Shown in pieces: positions 7,165 to 12,166 of a stretch of DNA of 12,166 bases. The position numbers were made by a program, and so were the translations under genes. This DNA is from a bacterium (GTDB lineage Bacteria > Chloroflexota > Dormibacteria > UBA8260 > Bog-877). The stretch lies in contig JAKAWF010000087.1 in assembly GCA_021817025.1 (NCBI GenBank), positions 1 through 12,166 of the forward strand. Direction: 5' to 3'. The notes below the pieces were generated by a model. That model was not told the DNA's origin, did not search any database, and saw only the letters and a list, made by a program, of their open reading frames with translations. Positions within the stretch are counted from its first letter, which is position 1. The number at the start of each line of letters is the position of its first letter.

Positions 7165-9514
7165 GCGAGCGTCCCTGAAGGGCCCGTCTAACCGCGGGTT
7201 CCACTCGCAGCCAGAGGGCCGCCACTGTTACCGCGCCCGCCGCGACCGCAGCGGTCTCGACCACTACTTCGGGAGCCGGAAAGGAAATTGAGAAGATCTG
7301 CCGCGCGAGGGGGACGGCGACCACCGCGGCCGCCAGCACCACCATCGCCGCCACCAGCGCCGCCCTGGGCCAGTTGAGCGGCCGACTGAGCATGGCCAGC
7401 ACCCAGATACCCACCACGAAGAGGGCCAGCGCGGCCGCCGTCTGGCCCTGTACCGCGGTGACTTGGGGATCGGCCCGCGCCAGCTGGTAGGCCCCGAGAA
7501 CCGCTCCGCTGGCGGCTAGCCCGGCCGGGATGGTGAAGGCGAGGACCCTGGAGGTGAAGCCGGCAAGGGCGCGCGGATTGCGGCGACCGAGGGCCAGGAA
7601 GAAGCCAGGGATTCCGATGGTGAAGGCGCTGACCAATGTCAGGTGGCGGGGGTAGAAGGGGTAGGGAACCGCCAGGATGCCTATCGCCAGCGCCAGCATG
7701 GCGGCGTAGACCGTCTTGGTCACCACCACTCCGGCGACCCGCTCCACGTTGTGAATTACCCGCCGTCCCTCCGACAGGATCATGGGCACCGCGGCGAACG
7801 AGCTGTCCAGCAGCAGCACCTGTCCCACCGCCCGGCTGGCTTGGCTTCCCGAGCCCATGGCGATCCCGATGTCCGCCTGCTTCAGCGCCGCCACGTCGTT
7901 CACCCCGTCGCCGGTCATGGCCACGACGTGGCCCGCCGCCTGGAGGGCAGCGATCATCGCCCGCTTCTGCTGGGGTCCGACGCGCCCGAAGACCGAGCCG
8001 TCGGCCAGGGCCAGGGCCAGAGCGTGCTGGTCATCTCCGAGGTGGCCGGCGTCCACCCCGTGCTCGCTCTGCGGGACCCCGACCCGGCGGGCTACCGCCG
8101 CGACCGTCCGGGGATCGTCCCCCGAGAGAACTTTCACCGTGATTCCCTGGCGGAGGAGGTAGGCGATGGTCGACTCGGCCTCGGGCCTGAGCTCCTCCTG
8201 AAGGTGGACGACGGCTGCCGGCCGTAGGTTCTGGGGTAGGGACGAACCTGCCAGCCCACCCGGTGCCGCCGCCAGCAGGACCACTCGCTCCCCGGCGGCG
8301 GTGCCACGGTCGACGTGCTCCGCCACCGAGGGAGGCTGGGGGCCCGGGCCCAATAGCGCGTCGGCCGCCCCCAGCACCCAGGCGCCATGGCCGGCAAACT
8401 CGGCGGCGCTCCACCGCCGGGCCGATGAGAATGGCACCGTCATCGAGCAACTCCACTCCGGTGGGGCAGGGTACCTCCGGGCCAGGGCGATCATGGTGGC
8501 GTTGGGGGTGGGGTCGGCGGCGCCCAGTGCGCCCAGGACGGGCTCGGGGTCGGCCGAGCCGAGCTGGTCCACCGCCGCAACCCGCATGGTGGGCTGAGTG
8601 AGGGTGCCGGTCTTGTCGATGCAGAGCACGTCGACCCGGGCCAGCCCCTCCACGGCAGGAAGTGTCTGTATCAGAACTCGACGCTGGGCTAGACGGATGG
8701 CCCCCAGGGCGAAGGCGATCGAGGTGAGCAGCACCAGCCCCTCGGGAATCATGGCCCCTACCCCGGCCACCGACCCGCGCAGCGCGGAGTCTATGGAGGA
8801 GCCGGAGCGGATCACCTGGGCGCTGATCAGGAGGAGTGCAGCCGGGACCATGACCCAGGTGACGCCGCGCAGTATCTGGTTGGTTCCGGCCTGGAGTTCC
8901 GATCTGACCAACTTGAAGGTCCGGGCTTCCCGCTCCAGCTGCCGGGCGTAGGCAGCCTCCCCGACCGCCTCCGCCCTCATGTCCCCGGAGCCTGCGACGA
9001 CGAAGGATCCCGATAGTACTGGCGCTCCAATCACCTTCTCAGCCGGCTCGGACTCGCCCGTGACCAGTGACTCGTCGACCTGCAGAGCACGGCTGCTCAG
9101 CATGCTGCCGTCGGCGATCAGCTGGTCGCCGGGTCGAAGCTCGATCACGTCCCCTGGAACTACTGACTCCACCGGGAGTGCCACCACCTCCCCGTTCCGG
9201 CGAACCCTGGCGCGGGGCGCGGTGACCACAGCGAGCCGGGCCAGCACGCGTCGCGCCCGCAGCTCCTGGAGGACTCCGATCGCGGTGTTCACCGCAGGCA
9301 CCAGAGCGAACAGGCCATCCTGAGGGGGCCCGACGACGGCGACCACGATCAAGAGGCCGGCCAGAATGGCGTTGAAGCGGGTGAACACGTTGGCGCGGAG
9401 AATCTCCAACGTCCCCCGCCCCGCTTTGGGGGAGTAGTTCATCGGCTTCCGCCCGAGCCAGGCAGTCCCCCTGCGCCAACTCGCAGCGAGGAATGCCTGC
9501 CAACTCGCTGGCAC
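7154..9514 (-). CDS. ctpE: CtpE-like cation-transporting P-type ATPase
   Basis: 786 residues, close to the length of mycobacterial CtpE, a Ca2+-transporting P-type ATPase of the plasma membrane. It has a pair of membrane helices at ~50-80, the actuator loop with TGES (152-155), the transmembrane PEGL motif (257-260, in MIPEGLVLLTS), the phosphorylation site DKTGT (300-304), SGDDP (464-468), TGDGVND (534-540) and IPGFFLALGRRNP (~635-648). Six hydrophobic segments follow residue 595. PEGL and FFLALGR are typical of the CtpE group rather than of heavy-metal pumps. The GTG at 9514 is 12 bases after the upstream stop but has only a distant AGGG. Homology begins around residue 25 (ATG at 9442, with GGAAG nearby), so the start is uncertain. 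A 10-base direct repeat (9475-9484, 9499-9508) encodes the two ASW triplets of the extra N-terminus. Direction and ion are inferred from the family. Confidence 0.88.
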   Translation of the reverse strand: MPASWQAFLAASWRRGTAWLGRKPMNYSPKAGRGTLEILRANVFTRFNAILAGLLIVVAVVGPPQDGLFALVPAVNTAIGVLQELRARRVLARLAVVTAPRARVRRNGEVVALPVESVVPGDVIELRPGDQLIADGSMLSSRALQVDESLVTGESEPAEKVIGAPVLSGSFVVAGSGDMRAEAVGEAAYARQLEREARTFKLVRSELQAGTNQILRGVTWVMVPAALLLISAQVIRSGSSIDSALRGSVAGVGAMIPEGLVLLTSIAFALGAIRLAQRRVLIQTLPAVEGLARVDVLCIDKTGTLTQPTMRVAAVDQLGSADPEPVLGALGAADPTPNATMIALARRYPAPPEWSCSMTVPFSSARRWSAAEFAGHGAWVLGAADALLGPGPQPPSVAEHVDRGTAAGERVVLLAAAPGGLAGSSLPQNLRPAAVVHLQEELRPEAESTIAYLLRQGITVKVLSGDDPRTVAAVARRVGVPQSEHGVDAGHLGDDQHALALALADGSVFGRVGPQQKRAMIAALQAAGHVVAMTGDGVNDVAALKQADIGIAMGSGSQASRAVGQVLLLDSSFAAVPMILSEGRRVIHNVERVAGVVVTKTVYAAMLALAIGILAVPYPFYPRHLTLVSAFTIGIPGFFLALGRRNPRALAGFTSRVLAFTIPAGLAASGAVLGAYQLARADPQVTAVQGQTAAALALFVVGIWVLAMLSRPLNWPRAALVAAMVVLAAAVVAVPLARQIFSISFPAPEVVVETAAVAAGAVTVAALWLRVEPAVRRALQGRSHAH

Positions 9515-9526
9515 CGGGCGGCTGCC

Positions 9527-9793
9527 CTAGGAGGGGACGGCGCCGGCCGGGCCTGTACTTCCGGTCCGAACGCCGGGTGGGGAGGAGGCAACGCGTCCCC
9601 AGCGGAAGTAGGCGAGCGGCCCGACATAGTTCACCCCAATCAGGATGGCCCAGCGCCACTTGGGGCCGCGCACCTGCTCCGGCCTTTGCCGGGCCAGGTC
9701 CGCCCCTGCCAGTGTGGCCAGCCCCAGCTGAACTGTGGCTGCCGCCACCAGCCCGGTCCGCTGCGACCGATTCATCCGTCTCCAGCCACGCAT
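9527..9793 (-). CDS. Small PLDc_N-type membrane protein
   Basis: 88 residues from the ATG at 9793. A GTG at 9808 gives a longer frame, but its first codons spell AGGAGG, the ribosome site for the ATG (six-base spacing), so the shorter start is right. After a basic N-terminus come a hydrophobic segment (VAAATVQLGLATLAG) and a second segment ending in WAILIGVNYVGPLAYFRWGR. The W.ilil.n.vGPlaYf..GR pattern is that of the PLDc_N (phospholipase D N-terminal) domain, which also occurs alone as a two-helix membrane peptide. The catalytic HKD half is missing, so no lipase activity is expected. It lies 12 bases upstream of the CtpE-like gene and probably shares its transcript. Its function is unknown; an accessory or stabilising peptide for the pump is a guess. 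Confidence 0.75.
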   Translation of the reverse strand: MRGWRRMNRSQRTGLVAAATVQLGLATLAGADLARQRPEQVRGPKWRWAILIGVNYVGPLAYFRWGRVASSPPGVRTGSTGPAGAVPS

Positions 9794-9804
9794 GCCCTTC
9801 CTCC

Positions 9805-10095
9805 TCACGACGGTGCGGCGCCGGCCTGCTCAGTGATCCCGAACTCCGCTCCCGGCAGCAGGAGTAGCTCCATCAGCAGGGCCATCGGGCCAGGGTGCTC
9901 GACCAGGACCGGCAACGCCAGTCTGCTCCACCCCGGGCGGATCGGTGGCAGCGCGGGGCGGTTGGTCGTCGTCAGGGTACCCGGCGGATGGGACCTCCTC
10001 TCCGAACCGCCTGTTTGACCTGAAGCGCGTGCGCAGGCCGCCCTGGCGTTCGCCAGGAACCTCTCGCCGCCTCCGGATCTCAGCGGGAGCTGCAT
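9805..10095 (-). CDS. Doubtful small ORF upstream of the PLDc_N gene
   Basis: A minus-strand frame ends with TGA at 9805-9807, eleven bases before the PLDc_N start, as expected for a gene in the same operon. The last ~60 codons have third positions clearly richer in G/C than first and second positions by my hand count, the pattern of real coding DNA here. This part includes LALPVLVEHPGPMALLMELL, a hydrophobic stretch. Towards the N-terminus the bias fades and the sequence becomes Arg/Gly/Ser-rich. I see no ribosome site for the ATG at 10095; internal ATGs at about 9888 and 9876 are alternatives. No family is recognised. It could be a small membrane peptide, the eroded tail of a lost gene, or chance. 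Confidence 0.25.
   Translation of the reverse strand: MQLPLRSGGGERFLANARAACARASGQTGGSERRSHPPGTLTTTNRPALPPIRPGWSRLALPVLVEHPGPMALLMELLLLPGAEFGITEQAGAAPS
10042..10057. terminator. Perfect 6-bp hairpin in the gap after the DUF4389 gene
   Basis: CCTGGC (10042-10047) and GCCAGG (10052-10057) flank a GTTC loop. It lies ~125 bases downstream of the DUF4389 stop on the minus strand and inside the doubtful small ORF. No T tract follows. It may be a terminator or an mRNA structure. Confidence 0.25.
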
Positions 10096-10157
10096 GGGCT
10101 CGGGCCACCGGCTCCCTGCCCGGCGGCCGGCGGTGGAGGCGGCACCGGGGCCAGGTC

Positions 10158-10175
10158 GTGGCCGGATACGGCCGC
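10158..10175 (-). terminator. Hairpin just after the DUF4389 stop codon
   Basis: GGCCG (10160-10164) pairs with CGGCC (10169-10173) around a GATA loop. The stem extends by one G-T and one G-C pair. It begins five bases past the TGA of the DUF4389 gene (10181-10183), where a terminator or 3' stabilising stem would be expected. No U-rich tract follows, so intrinsic termination would be weak. Confidence 0.3.
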
Positions 10176-10180
10176 CGGAC

Positions 10181-10903
10181 TCAGGCGGGTGCCGCACGGC
10201 CTCCTCCGGCGGGACCAGCCGTCGCCTGGACCGTCGTCGAGGACTCGGTTCCGCCGCAGTCGAGCCGGAACGGCGGGTACTGGTCGGTCATGAGCGCGGT
10301 GTAGGCCAGGACCCGGTAGCACCAGCGGTCGAGCCCCATCGTCAGATCGAAAAGCGGGCGGGGGTAGGTTCCGGAGAAGAGCAATGCCACCGCCGCGATC
10401 AGAACCAAAAGCGTGATGAGTCCACTCCCGGTGATGATGTGGCCGGGTCCGCCCAGGACCACCCCGAAGCCCCCAGTGAAGACCACCACGACCAGGTACT
10501 GAGGGACGGCCAGCAACCACCACTTGATCAAGACTAGGCCCCGGGAAAGCTGCTCCGGGTACTCCACGGTGAAGTCGGCCGGGTAGGTGGGGTCGGGGCG
10601 CAGGCTGAAGGGTGGGTAGCGGTCCGTGCCCAGCGCCGCATAGGCGTAGAAGGCCACCCGCCAGCTCCACCGCATCACACCGACGTTGAAGTCAAAGATC
10701 GGCCTCGGGTAGCGGCCCGTCACCAGGATGACAAGCCCCGCCACTAAGGTAAGTCCCCCTGCCGCGATCCAGAGAGCAGCCAGGGCCACGACGTGGGGGA
10801 TGGCCAGCAGCCATTTCACCAACCATAGCCAGCGACTCAGCCCCGGATCGAGGCTACCGGTGAGCGAGGCTGGGTAGGAACTCACGGCGACCCGAGTTTC
10901 CAT
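10181..10903 (-). CDS. DUF4389 membrane protein with two tandem repeats
   Basis: 240 residues from the ATG at 10903, which has AAGGAG seven bases upstream. An ATG-started longer frame to 10954 would place this ribosome site inside the gene. The protein is an internal duplication. Half 1 has RWLWLVKWLLAIPH (24-37), YPRPIFDFNVG (65-75) and TDRYPPFSL (93-101). Half 2 has RGLVLIKWWLLAVPQ (121-135), YPRPLFDLTMG (180-190) and TDQYPPFRL (206-214). Each half carries two hydrophobic segments, so four helices are expected. This KW/YPRPLFDF/YPPF signature marks DUF4389, a family of bacterial membrane proteins of unknown function, often found as two copies per chain. The last ~25 residues are Gly/Ala/Thr-rich and probably unstructured. 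It points the same way as the ATPase cluster but lies ~390 bases upstream of it, behind two hairpins, so it may be a separate unit. Confidence 0.85.
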   Translation of the reverse strand: METRVAVSSYPASLTGSLDPGLSRWLWLVKWLLAIPHVVALAALWIAAGGLTLVAGLVILVTGRYPRPIFDFNVGVMRWSWRVAFYAYAALGTDRYPPFSLRPDPTYPADFTVEYPEQLSRGLVLIKWWLLAVPQYLVVVVFTGGFGVVLGGPGHIITGSGLITLLVLIAAVALLFSGTYPRPLFDLTMGLDRWCYRVLAYTALMTDQYPPFRLDCGGTESSTTVQATAGPAGGGRAAPA

Positions 10904-11249
10904 CACAGTCTCCTTGGGACGGAACCAGCAGAGGCCAGCCCCCGACTTCACCACCCGGCGAACCCCGGGCCTTCGGTTCAGCTTCGCTGCGGGCGCGTCC
11001 CCACACCACCTGGAAAGCGCCTACAGCCGGCTGCGGGAATCTACTTGCTGGAACTCGAGGGCCAACCACCAACACTTCGCCCATCCCTGCGCTGACGAGG
11101 CGGCCGCTCCCGGCCGGATGGACTTGGGGGTGTATGCGCGCGTGGGATCCGCGGCGGCGACTAGCGAAAACACTGTTGGTGGAGGCTCGTCGCCATCCCA
11201 GAGTAAATGGATGGACCGCTATCGGCGGTGAGCATCGCGGGGGCTGATC
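10904..11249. promoter_or_regulatory. Divergent intergenic region (346 bases)
   Basis: This lies between the leftward DUF4389 gene and the rightward lipoprotein gene, so it should carry both promoters. Frames crossing it are low in hydrophobic pattern and not convincing as genes. A perfect 6-bp stem with a CTCC loop is present (CGGCCG 11101-11106, CGGCCG 11111-11116). The most A/T-rich stretch, around 11160-11212, is the likeliest place for the rightward promoter, but I cannot assign -35 and -10 boxes with confidence. Confidence 0.4.
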
Positions 11250-12166
11250 ATGACCGAGAAAACCACCATAGGAAGGGGACGGCAAGCGAGCCAGTACTTC
11301 CAAGGGACCAGGCTTGGCCGCCTGCGAACCGCCGCTTCAATCGTGGCGGCCGCGCTCGGGGTGATGGCCGCGGCGACCGCCTGCGGTGGGAGCCCATCCC
11401 ACCCCGCGCCGTCGCCTTCCGCCACGGCATCCGGGGGCGCCAGCGCATTGCCGAGCCCTGCGCCGACGGCATCCAGCGAGGCGTCCACAGTACTCGTCTA
11501 CTTCATGCGCGGGAGCTACCTGGGGACCGCTCACCGCCAGGTAGCCGCCACCACGGCGATCGCCCGGGCGGCGATGGGTGAGCTCTTGAGTGGGCCGACT
11601 GCACTGGAGTCACAGGCTGGGCTGGATTCCCAGATCCCGTTGGGGAGCAAGGTACTGGGCCTTAGCGTCTCTGGGCATGTCGCCACCGTCAATCTGAGCT
11701 CAGAGTTCAGTAACTCCGGCAGCCCATCCTCAGCCCTGGCAAGGCTCGCTCAGGTCACTTTCACGATTACCCACCTGCCCGGCGTTAGTCGAGTGCAGTT
11801 CCAGTTTCAGGGCCTGGTGTTGACCCACCTGCTGGGTGCTCCGGTCCGGCTCGACGAACCGGTGCAGCGGTCCGACTTCGACGAAGTGATGCCACCGATC
11901 TTCGTCGAGCTGCCGGCTCCCGGGGACACCCTGGGGGCGTCGCTCAGGGTGGAAGGCTCGGCAGATGTTTTCGAAGCCCAGTTCCAGATCGAGCTGCGCG
12001 ATTCCGGTGGGAACCTGGTCCTCAGTGAGCCGGTGACGGCCACCTCGGGGTCGGGGCAGCGAGGTGGCTTCGACGCCGCCTTCGTATATCGAACCAATTA
12101 CCCCGGCCTCGGGCAGCTCACGGCGTTTGACGTCTCCGCGAAGGACGGCTCCCGTGAGGAGGAGGC
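11250..12166 (+). CDS. GerMN/Gmad2 domain lipoprotein (3' end beyond the window)
   Basis: The ATG at 11250 opens a frame of 305 codons that is still open at the window edge. A stop at 11229-11231 bars any longer start except a CTG. The N-terminus is basic (RLGRLR at 21-26), then hydrophobic (~27-44), ending in ATAC with Cys45 as the lipidation site, so this is a secreted lipoprotein anchored by signal peptidase II processing. Residues 46-78 are a Ser/Pro/Ala linker. Residues ~80-200 fit GerMN: VLVYFMRG, then VATVNLSSEF, LARLAQVTFTITHLPGV and VQFQFQG. Residues ~215-305 fit Gmad2, the Ig-like spore-germination-associated domain: VELPAPGDTL, VEGSADVFEAQFQIELRD, GGFDAAFVYR and DVSAKDGS. Both domains occur well outside spore formers, where they are thought to act at the cell envelope. 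The ribosome site is weak. The role is unknown. Confidence 0.85.
   Translation, partial: MTEKTTIGRGRQASQYFQGTRLGRLRTAASIVAAALGVMAAATACGGSPSHPAPSPSATASGGASALPSPAPTASSEASTVLVYFMRGSYLGTAHRQVAATTAIARAAMGELLSGPTALESQAGLDSQIPLGSKVLGLSVSGHVATVNLSSEFSNSGSPSSALARLAQVTFTITHLPGVSRVQFQFQGLVLTHLLGAPVRLDEPVQRSDFDEVMPPIFVELPAPGDTLGASLRVEGSADVFEAQFQIELRDSGGNLVLSEPVTATSGSGQRGGFDAAFVYRTNYPGLGQLTAFDVSAKDGSREEE

Noticed and set aside
6539..7291. 250-codon plus-strand frame opposite the two ATPase genes
   Set aside because: It spans the overlap of two real genes on the other strand and is Ser/Thr/Arg/Pro-rich, as expected of a shadow frame.
1..12166. CRISPR arrays, tRNA or rRNA genes, insertion sequences, phage genes
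   Set aside because: I saw no regularly spaced repeats, no tRNA-like cloverleaf or rRNA sequence, and no transposase or integrase motifs. The transport cluster looks chromosomal.

Overview
The window is GC-rich DNA. Several starts look like GTG, and most codons end in G or C. The gene content (a PASTA-domain protein tail, a CtpE-like P-type ATPase, a P1B-5 ATPase with a hemerythrin tail, a DUF4389 membrane protein and a GerMN/Gmad2 lipoprotein) suggests a free-living high-GC bacterium. Actinomycetota, or a soil lineage of the Chloroflexota/Dormibacterota kind, would fit. No rRNA or tRNA is present to settle this, so the taxonomy is inference.

Left part (1-4656). The window opens with the last ~30 codons of a plus-strand gene that read as the end of a PASTA repeat. 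It faces a small four-helix membrane protein on the minus strand (265-744), with hairpins between the two. After ~400 bases with no convincing gene comes a large plus-strand Lon-family protease (1184-3649), possibly coupled to a short leader ORF. Next are the broken beginning of a MacB/FtsX-type ABC permease (from 3767) and a short-chain flavodoxin-like protein (4159-4656).

Central part (4846-10903, all minus strand). This is a membrane-transport cluster. In transcription order it holds a duplicated DUF4389 membrane protein, a ~390-base stretch with one doubtful small ORF, a PLDc_N-type small membrane protein, a CtpE-like P-type ATPase (known relatives move Ca2+), and a P1B-5 class metal ATPase with TPC motif and C-terminal hemerythrin-like domain (known relatives handle Ni/Fe). 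The last three are tightly packed, and the two ATPase genes overlap by 11 nt. The cell probably makes both pumps together, linking divalent-metal export with an oxygen- or iron-sensing tail.

Right part (10904-12166). A ~350-base divergent intergenic region separates the DUF4389 gene from a plus-strand lipoprotein with GerMN and Gmad2 domains. That gene runs off the window end.

Nothing here is a wholly new system. The most notable points are the coupled pair of unlike P-type ATPases, the hemerythrin-tailed pump, the decayed permease and the hidden PASTA gene end.
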